A stretch of 42,813 nucleotides of DNA from Gracilaria vermiculophylla (taxonomy: Eukaryota > Rhodophyta > Florideophyceae > Gracilariales > Gracilariaceae), in contig JAHNZQ020000079.1 in the NCBI GenBank assembly GCA_019155205.2, forward strand, positions 802,889 through 845,701, given 5' to 3'. Below are positions 9,584 through 18,322 of this stretch, piece by piece. The position numbers and the translations under genes were made by a program. The notes under the pieces are model-generated. The model did no database searches. It worked only from the letters and a program-made list of their open reading frames with translations, and had not been told where the DNA came from. Numbering within the stretch: position 1 is the first letter of the stretch; every line of letters starts with the position of its first letter.

Positions 9584-10681
9584 TCACCGCGTCGACTGCT
9601 GTTTGAACAGATTCTCTATTGAATTGATGGCCGGAAGCTTCGTGCCGCCAGGACTGGATTTGCCCTTGCCGATCGACAACTTGGACATGGACAGCCGCTT
9701 TTTCGTCTTTTGCACCAGCTTCCTCTTCTCGTGCGACCCGCCCACCGCGTACTTTTCGCAGTTGTCCACATTCAAGTGCATCGCGAAATGGCTTCCGTAG
9801 TCGGTGGGCTCGGCATGAAGGATGCACACGTGCCCAATGTCCTCGTGCGCGCCGCCGCCGCCGCCGCCGCCGCCGCCTTCGAGCGCCAGCACTTCGCCCG
9901 TAGGGTCCATTTCGCATATGTCCCGCAAGCAGAAGTGCACCGTTCCCAGCAGCACCTCGCTCGCCGCACGCTTGGCCGTGGACGCGGCGGCGTACAGGCG
10001 GATTCTCAGCCTCCGTTCGTCGTCTCCGTTGCACAGGTGGCGGTACTTGAGGTTGGCCGCGCTGAACTCAATGGTGGTGTTTGAGTCTCTCTGCCTTGCA
10101 ATGCGATCGCTCTTGTGAATGGGCAGCCACACGGTGTGGCCCTCCATGTCCTCGTACTTGTGCGCTCTGCTGAGCTCGTACCGCTGGTGAAGCAGCGTTT
10201 TGTTCCAATCCCTCTTCCTCAGCACGCACGAGGAGAGGTCCAGAAGCACATGCGACTGATTGTCGGCGTGGGTGGCGTCGATGTGCTCGGCGCTCACGGT
10301 GAGCACGCCCACCTTCTTCTCCAAGCAAGCGTGTGAAAAGTGCGTGGTCAGATGGTTGCCAGGCGCCAGGATGAGGTCCGGGAGGCACACGGTGGCCTTC
10401 CCCACCAGGCAGTGCTCACGCAACTTCTCCGTGTCGACGGTGCTTCTGTTGTACAGCTCGAAGCGCAATACGGCCTCGTCCGGCCACTTTTCATTGTATG
10501 ACAGCTCGAACGAAGAGAAGAACTGCAGGTGGGCGGCGTGCGGTATGGTCTCGGTCCTGCCCAGTTCGTGGAAGTCGCCTTCGAGGCCATCCTTGCGAAA
10601 AACAACGGCAAAGGTGGAAGGCGGCTTGTCCGAATCGTCCGCACTGACGGTCGCAGACAGGAAGAGCTCGACAAGCTTCAT
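9584..10681 (-). CDS. Copine-like protein with two C2 domains and no vWA domain (365 aa)
   Basis: Read from the ATG at 10681, the protein starts directly in a copine-type C2A domain: VELFLSATV, then HELGRTETIPHA and SSFELSYNEKWPDEAVLRFE (copines have an 'E.GRTE.I.....P.F' block followed by a 'L.F.VYD' strand). A second C2-like domain spans about 140-305, with VWLPIHKS, TTIEFSAANLKY and RLRIRLYAAA. Copines end in a vWA domain; this one instead ends in a basic tail (317-345, KRKLVQKTKKRLSMSKLSIG). Calcium-ligand positions in C2A look altered (the usual SDPF is STFA), so lipid binding may be calcium-independent. A Gly9 loop (269-277) is encoded by a GCC repeat. The frame stays open upstream through a poly-proline translation of the G-tract, but that is not credible coding. 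Membrane-associated adaptor is the likely role. Confidence 0.8.
   Translation of the reverse strand: MKLVELFLSATVSADDSDKPPSTFAVVFRKDGLEGDFHELGRTETIPHAAHLQFFSSFELSYNEKWPDEAVLRFELYNRSTVDTEKLREHCLVGKATVCLPDLILAPGNHLTTHFSHACLEKKVGVLTVSAEHIDATHADNQSHVLLDLSSCVLRKRDWNKTLLHQRYELSRAHKYEDMEGHTVWLPIHKSDRIARQRDSNTTIEFSAANLKYRHLCNGDDERRLRIRLYAAASTAKRAASEVLLGTVHFCLRDICEMDPTGEVLALEGGGGGGGGGAHEDIGHVCILHAEPTDYGSHFAMHLNVDNCEKYAVGGSHEKRKLVQKTKKRLSMSKLSIGKGKSSPGGTKLPAINSIENLFKQQSTR
9851..9877 (-). repeat. (GCC)9 microsatellite encoding Gly9
   Basis: Nine perfect GCC units on the plus strand read as nine Gly codons (GGC) at residues 269-277 of the C2 protein, in a loop of the second C2 domain. A length polymorphism would keep frame. 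Confidence 0.9.
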
Positions 10682-10761
10682 GTGTGGTGCCGGGTTGATG
10701 GTGCACACAAGGCGATAGTGGGAGAGCGTCTGGCGGGTTGAGCGAGGCACATGTGGAGCGC

Positions 10762-10768
10762 GGGGGGG

Positions 10769-10819
<51 letters not shown>

Positions 10820-10866
10820 AACAAAAAACAAAAAAAGAAAGGGGGCGGGGGGGGGGCGGGGGGGCA

Positions 10867-10961
<95 letters not shown>

Positions 10962-10978
10962 GCGGGGGGGGGGGGGGC
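10762..10978 (+). repeat. Extreme G homopolymer tract, about 217 bp
   Basis: The stretch includes an uninterrupted run of 47 G (10772-10818), an A-rich spacer (10819-10840), interrupted G runs, then 94 uninterrupted G (10867-10960) and 14 more G (10964-10977). It sits about 80 bases upstream of the C2 gene start codon, so the sense strand carries poly-C in the promoter or 5' leader. It is also where an assembly or base-calling artefact would be most likely; the exact length should not be trusted. Confidence 0.9.
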
Positions 10979-11259
10979 GACACACATACACACAAAAAGC
11001 AGGAGCTCAGGGGTGAGACGCGGGACCAGGATTAAGGTGAATTGTGGGTGGCGGCAGCACGTACTTTACCCAGCAGAAAAAGAATGTGTATCTTGGTGGG
11101 CAAAGTGGGGGCTGAATTTAGAAAGGAGTGGTAGCGCGACTCGGCAAGCATGAGACGAACAAAAAGCTTGGCGCGCAATGAATGGAGCACAGGCAGCGGG
11201 CGGGGGGCTACAAAGGACTGTTACTCAAAATGGAAGGGGGCACGAAAGCGGAGACGGGG
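10979..11259. other. Short intergenic spacer
   Basis: Between the G-tract and the HAD gene's stop. No gene or motif found; sequence is purine-rich on the plus strand. It should include the HAD gene's 3' end and distal promoter sequence of the C2 gene. Confidence 0.5.
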
Positions 11260-12006
11260 TCACGAGGGAGCGGCAGACGAGGGGTGGGCAACGAGGGGGG
11301 GGAAGCCGAGGCGCGACACGTCAAAGTCCAGCAGTGAGGCCGAGGGCACAACGAAGTGCGGGCGCTCGTCGTGGTAGAGGTTGATGTCGACGTGGGGGTT
11401 GGGCAAGGCGACGGCGCTCATGCCGGCCAGTCGGGCGGCGCGCAAGCCCGCTGGGGCGTCCTCGAAGACGACGCAGTTGGACGGGGGCTCGCCAATGGCG
11501 GCTGCGGCGTCCAGGAAGATCTGCGGGTGGGGTTTTCCCTGCGGGACGTCGTCGCCGCAGACGACGGCGTCGAAGAGGGCGAAGAAGGCGTCCTTGCCGG
11601 TGCGCTTGGCGACGAGCAGGTCGCGCGGCGACGACGTGGCGATGGCCATCTTGACAGCGTGGCTCTTGAGGTGGCGCACGAGCGGCTCGACGCCCGGCAT
11701 GAGGGGCGCGTGGGGCATGCTGCGCAGCAGCTGGGCGTTGCGCTCGGCGAGGAACTGGGCGGGGGTGAGGGGGAGGCGCAGGCGGTCGACGGTGATGCGG
11801 GCGCACACGTCGGCGGTGCGGCCGAGCAGGTGCGGCAGCAGGGGGCGGATGTCCTTTCCGAAGCGCGACACAATGTGCTGCTCCACGCGCATGTAAATGG
11901 GCTCCGTGTCCAGCAGCACGCCGTCCATGTCCCAGATGACGCTGCGCATGGCGGTGGGCGAGGAGTGCGCCGCGGACGGGCAGATTGTGACGCGGCTCGG
12001 TCGCAT
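11260..12006 (-). CDS. HAD-superfamily phosphatase, pseudouridine-5'-phosphatase/sugar-phosphatase type (248 aa)
   Basis: A complete HAD subfamily I hydrolase with a helical cap. Motif I is WDMDGVLLDTEP (nucleophile D26, acid/base D28); motif II is IATSSPRD (S125/S126); the motif III lysine is in GDDVPQGKPHPQIF (K158); motif IV is VVFEDAPAGL (E182/D183). The 'DMDG.LLDTE' start, the short cap and the 'GK..P.IFL' block are typical of the HDHD1/pseudouridine-5'-phosphatase, GPP-like glycerol-3-phosphatase and beta-phosphoglucomutase-like group. All catalytic residues are present, so an active cytosolic enzyme releasing phosphate from a small sugar phosphate or nucleotide is expected; the exact substrate cannot be assigned. 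ATG at 12006 gives 19 residues before the conserved core; the internal ATG at 11949 (MRSVIWDMDG) is an equally plausible start. Confidence 0.93.
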   Translation of the reverse strand: MRPSRVTICPSAAHSSPTAMRSVIWDMDGVLLDTEPIYMRVEQHIVSRFGKDIRPLLPHLLGRTADVCARITVDRLRLPLTPAQFLAERNAQLLRSMPHAPLMPGVEPLVRHLKSHAVKMAIATSSPRDLLVAKRTGKDAFFALFDAVVCGDDVPQGKPHPQIFLDAAAAIGEPPSNCVVFEDAPAGLRAARLAGMSAVALPNPHVDINLYHDERPHFVVPSASLLDFDVSRLGFPPLVAHPSSAAPS

Positions 12007-12503
12007 TGTCGCTGAGCTCCTGCACCGCGCTTAGGCATCGCGGGGAGCCGAGGCGCGGAGCGCGAGCACGCCACACACGCTGACACGTCCCGCACGGAGT
12101 CCACGTCGGCCCGCTGTACACGGCGCATGCGCGCGCCACATCATGCACGTGGGGCGCAACCATTGGCCGGCATGGCAACGGGCGGCAAGCGAACGAAGGT
12201 GCGGATGCACGCGTGCGCGCGCTGATTGGGCGCAATGGGCGCGGTGGCAAGCAGGCGCACGAGCAATGGCGGCGCGAGGGGGAGGCGCGCGCTCGCCGCC
12301 ATTGGGCGCCGGCGCTTGGCGGCAGCGCGTGACGTGCACCGCGCGCGCAACGCAGCGCGCCGTGGCGCCGTGTGGCGGCGGCAGGGCGGCGCGCGCGCGC
12401 GACAAAAGGCGCCGCGCCGCGCTCCAGCGCTCGCGCACGCACGCGCGCGTCCATCCGCCACCGCACGCTGCCACACGGCGCCACAGCCTGTGGCGCGTGC
12501 GCG

Positions 12504-12517
12504 CACGTGTGCACGTG
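12504..12517. promoter_or_regulatory. Paired CACGTG (G-box/E-box) motifs
   Basis: Two perfect CACGTG palindromes separated by two bases, 73-86 bases upstream of the TATA box at 12590. Such boxes bind bHLH or bZIP factors in other eukaryotes; function here is inferred. Confidence 0.5.
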
Positions 12518-12589
12518 GCGCGTGCGCACTCGCTGCGCATCGCGCGCATCGCGGCCGCCGCGCGTGCGCCCCATCGCGCCGCGCCGCCG

Positions 12590-12596
12590 TATAAAG
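12590..12596 (+). promoter_or_regulatory. TATA box of the small plus-strand gene
   Basis: TATAAAG is embedded in otherwise very GC-rich DNA, 142 bases upstream of the ATG at 12738. This is a strong core-promoter candidate and supports the small gene downstream. Confidence 0.7.
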
Positions 12597-12681
12597 CAGC
12601 GGCCGCGACAACGGCCGTCAAACAGTGGGCGCGCCGTCAGCTCTCTGCGCGCCCCCTGCCGCAGTTACGCGCCGCTACCCA

Positions 12682-12729
12682 CCGCCGCTGCCGCCGCTGC
12701 CGCCGCCGCCGCCGCCGCCACCGCCACCG
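12682..12729 (+). repeat. GCC/GCT trinucleotide repeat in the 5' leader
   Basis: A run of CCG/GCC units with a few CTG and CAC interruptions ends just before the ATG at 12738. It would form part of the 5' untranslated leader if transcription starts about 30 bases after the TATA box. Confidence 0.7.
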
Positions 12730-12737
12730 CCCTCAAC

Positions 12738-12980
12738 ATGCTGTCACGAGTCGTCGCCTCCCTGCCCGCCGCCGCCGCGCTTGCTGCGCTGGCGTGCTCG
12801 GCGCCGCCCGCGCCCGCCGCCGCCGCATCGGCCGGCGCCGCCGCGCAGCCGCGCCGCAGCGCCGCCGAGTCGCAGCGCCGCCGCGATGAGGACGAGTTTG
12901 GGCTGGCGCGCTTCCGCCGCCCGCCTGTCGGCCACGCCTGCATGCATTCGGGCTTCGCCGTCGAGCTTACCTCGTTCTGA
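12738..12980 (+). CDS. Small protein with N-terminal signal or transit peptide (80 aa)
   Basis: The ATG at 12738 opens an 80-residue frame beginning MLSRVVASLPAAAALAALAC: one Arg, then a hydrophobic Ala/Leu core, followed by an Ala/Pro stretch with possible cleavage near residues 20-36. This fits a secretory signal peptide or an organelle transit peptide. The remaining 45 residues are charged (RRSAAESQRRRDEDEFGLAR) and end in RPPVGHACMHSGFAVELTSF with one Cys. No family is recognised. Support comes from the TATA box 142 bases upstream, the paired G-boxes and the divergent arrangement with the HAD gene. The frame is open further upstream, but that part crosses the TATA box and is not coding. 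Confidence 0.6.
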   Translation: MLSRVVASLPAAAALAALACSAPPAPAAAASAGAAAQPRRSAAESQRRRDEDEFGLARFRRPPVGHACMHSGFAVELTSF

Positions 12981-13705
12981 TCGCCGCTAACTTGCCGCCA
13001 ACTCGCTTCCTCCAGTCCTCTTAACTGCCGCGAGCTCGAGCCAAGCATGTGCGTCCCGCCGACGCTCGTTTGCGCTCGTTGTATTCACTGTGCCTGTACT
13101 AAACGTAAATCAAACTTGTTGTTCGCAATGCTACCCTCTTGGCCCACCGCCCCGATCCCGTCCCTGGCTGTGCGGACGCGCCAACGCGCCGCCACGCCGC
13201 CGCGCCGCCGAGCGACAGGACCGCCTGACACGTAATGCAGCTGGCACGGCCGCGCTGCTCATGACGTGGCACAAGCGCGTCGCCGCCTCAGCACATTTCT
13301 CATCTCATCAGCCGCGGTTGCACGCGCCTTGCTCCCTGCCGCGCGCCACCGCCCATCGTAGAAAACAGCGAGCGAGAAGCACCGTAAGTGGAGAAGGGCA
13401 AGGGGGAGAAAGACGGTACAAGCGCGCTGCGGGGCGCGTTGGCTGGCTGCCAACATGGCGCACGTCATGGCGCGGCCCTGTTGCGGCGCTCGCCACGGAG
13501 GCCGCGCGCGCGGAGCAACGCAGCGCCGCCGCGCGCCGCCGCTGCCGCCAGCGGCGCAGCCCTCGCCCCCGACGCCGCGCGGCGCGCTGCCGCTGCGCGC
13601 GCCGCCGCGCTGCGGCGCGGCGCCGTCTCAGCGTCGCGGCGCCATGTCGCGCCGGCGGCGACAGCCAGCTGTAAGACAGCCGCCCCTCGCGGGAAATGGC
13701 ACGCC

Positions 13706-13737
<32 letters not shown>

Positions 13738-14361
13738 TTGCGCGCGCTGCGCTTGCGCGCGCCCACGCGCGCCCAATTTGGCGCCGTTTTGAAATCTTCA
13801 AATGCCCCTCACCTTTTGATGCGCACGCTGCCGTTGCGCGGCGCGTGCGGCGGTGCACGCGCCGCCGTTTGAATTTGAAGCGTCCCCGCCGCTGTCAACG
13901 CGCGTAGGTGTTGTGCGCGTGATGATCACAAGTGCGTTTCCACCACCCTTCATCTTCACGCCCCATGCTCATCACTGTAACACGTCTTCACTGCCACCTC
14001 TTCGTAATTGAGCGGCCAAACACCGTTCGGCAGTTGGTAGCCTCTTTCACAGTCGCCCAGAATTCGCAGCTATCCATGACATGAGGGGTGGTCCACCCTT
14101 GTTACATTTCATGAATCCGCACTTTTGGCAAACTTGACAAACGTTCAATTTTCAATATTTAAACCCACATTAATGTTGACAGTTAGCAACAAAACATCAA
14201 AACACAGTAATCATTTTTGTAGATGCAAAACTACTTACAGTCGGTCGACTTACACACTATTTTAGGGCTTGTGCACACAAAATTCTGCTATGGTACTTGC
14301 AAAATTCAGCCACAAGATTTACAAAAACACCAAACATACAAAATTTTCCAATGTACTACTT
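12981..14361. other. Gene-poor transition from GC-rich island to AT-rich repeats
   Basis: The first 900 bases remain very GC-rich, with a GCC repeat at 13708-13737; frames here (up to 194 codons) are Ala/Arg-rich on all strands and I do not accept any. A CCAATTTGGCGCC block (13773-13785) combines a CCAAT box with an E2F-like TTTGGCGC. From about 13920 base composition drops sharply and no gene is seen up to the Harbinger element. Confidence 0.5.
13708..13737 (+). repeat. (GCC)10 microsatellite
   Basis: Ten GCC units in a GC-rich non-coding stretch. Confidence 0.85.
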
Positions 14362-14364
14362 TAA

Positions 14365-14384
14365 GAGCACTTCTATCGTTGGGG
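14365..14384 (+). repeat. Left terminal inverted repeat of the Harbinger element
   Basis: Twenty bases matching the right end (18323-18342, reverse strand) except for four substitutions. Preceded by TAA. Confidence 0.85.
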
Positions 14385-14586
14385 TTAAAGGAAAAAGCTA
14401 AAAGCTAAATTTTAACCATTTAGAAATGCATTTGGCATACGCATCTCTATCGCTGAAAACCTAAATTTACGAATTCATCAGCGTACCTGTCCGGGACTCG
14501 ACAGGAGTACCACGTTATGCTTATACTCATACGAGCGCCTCATCAACCTCGCGGACGATTCTCTCCTATCTTCCCTCCAGCAGACA

Positions 14587-16808
14587 ATGGATTTTACAAT
14601 ACCCTACGCTTCTTCCACTGACTCGGAAAAGCTTATCTCTGCACTCTTTGATGACGACGAAGAACAGGCCGCTATCAAATGTATTGTGGAAGCTTCTGCG
14701 GTTGTGAGTCCTTAGCGCTGCGCTCGAAATTTGTAATTTTACGGTCGGTTTCCTACATCGAAGACTATAGCCCGGAGAAACTGCTCCTGGTACGACAACT
14801 ATCTCTCCTCGCATCCAACTTACCCCCCATCATGTTTCCGTGATGTTCTTCACTTACTTCTGCCCCATTACAACAAAGTACACGCGCCTTTGGTGGCACG
14901 GGAGCCTCTATTTCGTACGCGAACCGACGCATCCGGTGGCAAGGGCATTTAAGCCACCAGAAGATACTGTGCCCGATTCGGAAGCTGGCTACCGGCCTGT
15001 CATTCAAACAACTTGATGACATGGCGTGAATGAGCTCTGAATCTCAACGCCAATACTTTGGGCTGTTTCTTCGGAATTTAAAACTCCTGTATGGATCTCA
15101 GTTTCTTAATCGCCATCCCACACTTTCTGAACTACGATCAATTGCGAGGAAATATGAACTAGAGGGGTTCTCCGGATGCATAGGGTGCGTGGGCTGCATG
15201 CATCAACATTGGAAGAACTGTCCTGATGCATTGAAGGGACAATATTGTGGTGAAAACCGCGCGATCCGGCGAGCACTCAAGGTGTCCAACCTTGCTCTCT
15301 GGAATGGGTAGCGAAGGTGGTAGAGCTCCCTCGATAGGGTCGAAAAGCACCGGGCGTAACTCCGGACGACCCCTTACTGACTGGCAGTCGAGGGTGGGTG
15401 TGGCCGTCGACCGTTGACGTCGGACGAAGTGAGCCACGTGTCGACGAGCGGGAGTGTCCGTGTAAACAGTAGTACCAAAAATAGGGCAACGACCCGAGCC
15501 GCAATACGGGGCGCAGACTCGAGAGTCGAGTAGATAATATCCCACGAACGGGTAGAATAACCTTCCAAGCAGGACGGAAAATATGGACCGTACGACGGTA
15601 TACAAACAACAGAAAACAAGAAAACAAACAAAGAGAAACAGTCCGTAACCACGGTAGAATTGTCCTCGGCGAAAGAGGTTGGTTGACCGTCCGTGTCTGC
15701 GGCGGAAGCACCCGGTGAGGGTCTGGAGCCGTCCGCAAAGCGGTGAGGTCAGAGCCGAGATCTTCCTTGACGGAGGTTTATTTTCCGCACGGTAGCGGTC
15801 GCTACTGTACTTAAACAGTTCGTAGAAATTACTAAATAAATTATAGAATTAACAAGCCATGACCAGCATTGCTGGGAGTGCCCGTCCACGTGTGTGGTAA
15901 ATACCGGCTTGCAACGGCGCATCCTGGCGCCGCCCAAATGCACTACACGTGTGCCCCGAATACTACCCGTCACAGGGACATCCCAACAATGGGTCCGGGA
16001 GCCACTGTGGCTAATACGACAGGTGTCACCGCCGGAAAATTACCCAAGTCCTATGAGACACGGGAGCGACAATCCGCAAAAGCGGCTGTTGCACTACAAA
16101 TATCACAAACCAAAAGCGGGGAAGCTCGCCACAATTAGCTGCAAAGCTATGGTACATCATGATCTTTATTGCTGGCACTGGTTCCTGGGGCGGGCGGGAA
16201 CCAACAAAGACATAACGGTGCTCCAAAACAGTCCTCTTTTTATAGATATCCTCTCCGGCAAACGATGTATGGAACTTCCGGAAGGGTATACTCTAAATGA
16301 TAAACGTCAGCATAGGCTGCTGTACTTCCTTGGAGACGGCATATATCCTCAGTGGGCCATATTAATACTTCCGAATCATGCCATTGTCAATGATAGAGAG
16401 TTATAAATGACAAAGCGGCAGGAGGCTACAAGAAAAGACGTGCAGAGGTTCTTTGGCTGTTTGCAGGGTCGGTTCAAGATTCTCCGTCAGGAGAGACACG
16501 AATGGAGCGACACCCTACTTATGCTAATGAGTGAGGGTTGTGTAATTTTTCATAATCTAATCGTACGTATGTATCTCTCAGGAGAGGTGGAAGAAGCAGC
16601 GGTAGCTGAGTTCTACGAAAAAGATAGTCAGGAGGAGTCATTCGATCGGAACATTTCTCCTGAAGAAAGCGACGTGGATGAAAAAAGCCACAGTGCTTTA
16701 AACGCGATGCTCAGTCGAGCTTCATTGGTTTCTAGTAGGGAGAGGCATCTCGACCTCACGGAAAGCCTATCGCACCATTTGTGGAGTTTACGTGGAAATC
16801 AAGACTAG
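14587..16808 (+). pseudogene. PIF/Harbinger DDE transposase, split by a solo LTR
   Basis: The conserved part begins near 14930 (KILCPIRKLATGLSFKQLDD) and runs through SELRSIARKYELEGFSGCIG, GCMHQHWKNCPDALKGQY (15195-15245). It is then interrupted by the LTR at 15246-16098 and resumes with HKPKAGKLATISCKA. Further blocks are LYCWHWFLGRAGTNKDITVL, YFLGDGIYPQW (second catalytic Asp), TKRQEATRKDVQRFFGCLQG (catalytic Glu) and an acidic C-terminal tail ending at 16808. The first catalytic Asp, normally in a 'G.ID.MHW' block, is Gly here (GCVGCMHQ). There is a stop just before MTKRQEA and frameshifts before 14930. The protein would have cut and pasted the surrounding element together with its Myb-like partner; as it stands it cannot work. 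Confidence 0.9.
15246..16098. mobile_element. Solo LTR family D (853 bp) with 5-bp target duplication
   Basis: Starts TGTGGTG and ends CACTACA, a near-perfect inverted pair, and is flanked by AATAT on both sides (15241-15245 and 16099-16103). Removing the LTR and one AATAT restores an uninterrupted transposase frame across the junction (GQY joined to HKPKAG), which proves the boundaries. The interior has no long coding frame; a 12-bp hairpin (CCGCAAAAGCGG) lies near the right end. The ends resemble those of LTR family A (TGTGGTA/TACTACA), so the two families are probably related. Direction of transcription is not clear. Confidence 0.92.
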
Positions 16809-16809
16809 T

Positions 16810-17979
16810 TTACTCAAGTAGTTTTATGAATTCAGCGAGCTCCGCGTGAAGACGCCAAAGTCTGCAAACGTAAACCAAGTGCAAAGCGAGGAAAGTCCAA
16901 TCCAAAAGAGATAGAATGTAGCGCGCCGCAATTTCTTTGCAATAACTCACTTGCTTCTTCAAAAAAGGTTCTTCACTTATACCGTCTAGTCGAACGCTAT
17001 CTATATTCTGAGTAGACACAGTATCCATCATCTCTTTCGCAGATGCTGTAACCCCATCAGAAAAGAATCCGTTTATGCCTTCTGTCTTGTTCGTCATACT
17101 CACAACTTGATTAGTATCCATATCAGGAACATGCTGAAGCTGCTGAGTACGGCGGAGCAGGGCTTCCAATCTCTGATTGTATTCCTCCTCCAAGAGACGT
17201 ATGGCACGAAGAATCTTCAATTCTAATGCTGCAGTGGTGGCATTTGCCTTTGCTCGAGCGCTGAAGCAAATGGCTTCGCCTACTTTAGTGATTGACAACG
17301 CGACATTCGCGGACTTGCTTCCCATGTCCGCCTATAGTTTTTGTCGTTTAACTCCTTAAGGACGTCGGAATGCCGGGCTTGACATCGGGATGCCTCCGCT
17401 TGGCATGTCTTCACTAATTAGTGCGGCGCAACTAGCTCGTTGTGTAGGGTCAGTGACACTCGGGCGGCGAGGGGTGTTGTGGGTTCATCCGCACATACGT
17501 CCGGTCGAGAGCCCATGGTTGGACCGCGATGCCGAGCCTCCGATCGCGCTGGAGAATTTTGGCTGTACCTTTAGATACCGAACCGCCTCCATGAACTTAA
17601 TCACTGGAGCAGTCTTCTTTACACCGTTCTTTGTAGTAACGTTTCGATCACAATAAACTCGCATTGCCTTATCTTCGACAATTTCTTCTGTCTCTCCAGA
17701 CCGCATTTGGGAGCGGTAAAGCTTTTCGGCTGCTACGTACTTCTGGGTCACTCGCTGTACAATTACCCAACGGGTTTTGAGGCTTACTGGGGTACGAATT
17801 TCGTTGATTTGCTTCTTTCTGTTGAACTCTAGAGCCACATTATTCCAGAAGGCATCAAGATTCTGCTCGAGCTTTGTGCCGGATACTGAAGTCCATGCAA
17901 GGGAGAGAGCATAATCGTCAGCCGCCGAGAAGTTTGAGCCTTTTGCTTTTGTCTTGAATTGCGCATTAGGCGAAGACAT
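16810..17979 (-). pseudogene. Harbinger-associated Myb/SANT-like DNA-binding protein
   Basis: A single minus-strand frame of about 390 codons with three internal stops. The N-terminal half has the Myb/SANT-like trihelix pattern: GSNFSAADDYALSLAWTSVS, FWNNVALEFNRK and SLKTRWVIVQRVTQKYVAAE. After a stop at 17485-17487 the same frame continues with RRP, stop, GVKRQKL, stop, ADMGSK (the usual 'RP.G.K..K' block) and a helical C-terminal part (ALELKILRAIRLLEEEYNQR). In Harbinger transposons this second protein brings the transposase to the nucleus and to the element ends. Its presence, opposite and converging with the transposase, is diagnostic of the superfamily. The three stops could in part hide an intron, but the reading continues in frame through them. 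Confidence 0.85.
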
Positions 17980-18322
17980 TAGAAGTGAGATAGCAGATGT
18001 TAGAAGAGAAAGAGATGAGAGAGAAAAGGGGTGCAGTGAGGTTGAGAGAGTGGATTGACAAAGGTTTCTGAGCGTTTGTCGCTTCGGGGCGTCTTCTTGA
18101 ACGCAGACGAGCGCGAGGTTTTTGGCGGGAGTTTATTTCCGGCGGATACACGTACAAATCTGTCCCCATCTGATAGGCGGAAGTATAATGGTATAGTGTT
18201 AAAATTAGTTATAAATCGGAGTCGATATAGAACTGATTTTACTACTATACAACCAAAATTTACATTTATACTACACGATAGAGATGCGCAGGTGTTAAAA
18301 ATTTAGTAATTTAGTACTGTAG

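Larger units (their letters stand above)
12007..12737. promoter_or_regulatory. Divergent promoter region between the HAD gene and the small plus-strand gene
   Basis: 731 GC-rich bases separate two head-to-head genes. Three ATTGG motifs (CCAAT on the minus strand) lie at 12162-12166, 12225-12229 and 12301-12305, that is 156-295 bases upstream of the HAD start codon, spaced as in NF-Y-type promoters. Two CACGTG boxes at 12504-12509 and 12512-12517 and a TATA box at 12590-12596 face the plus-strand gene. Long open frames across this stretch are Ala/Arg/His-rich shadows. Confidence 0.55.

Noticed and set aside
8718..9800. 360-codon plus-strand open frame
   Set aside because: It crosses a promoter region and is antisense to the C2 gene end; the product is an Arg/Ser/Pro/His-rich mixture with no motif, typical of a shadow in GC-rich DNA.
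10682..10993. Poly-proline N-terminal extension of the C2 protein
   Set aside because: It is the translation of the G-tract in a frame that happens to stay open; all three minus-strand frames are open there for the same reason. The C2 domain starts at the ATG at 10681.
11321..12574. 417-codon minus-strand frame overlapping the HAD gene
   Set aside because: The true HAD frame has all four catalytic motifs. The alternative is Ala/Arg/His-rich and runs through the promoter.
12143..12889. 248-codon plus-strand frame across the divergent promoter
   Set aside because: It spans the TATA box and G-boxes and is almost wholly Ala/Arg/His; no coding signature.
13388..13907. Overlapping 134- to 152-codon frames on both strands
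   Set aside because: Open frames occur in several frames on both strands at once because the DNA is GCC/GCG-rich; none has a protein-like pattern.
15277..15738. 153-codon minus-strand frame inside LTR D
   Set aside because: It lies wholly within a non-coding LTR defined by target duplication and shows no domain.
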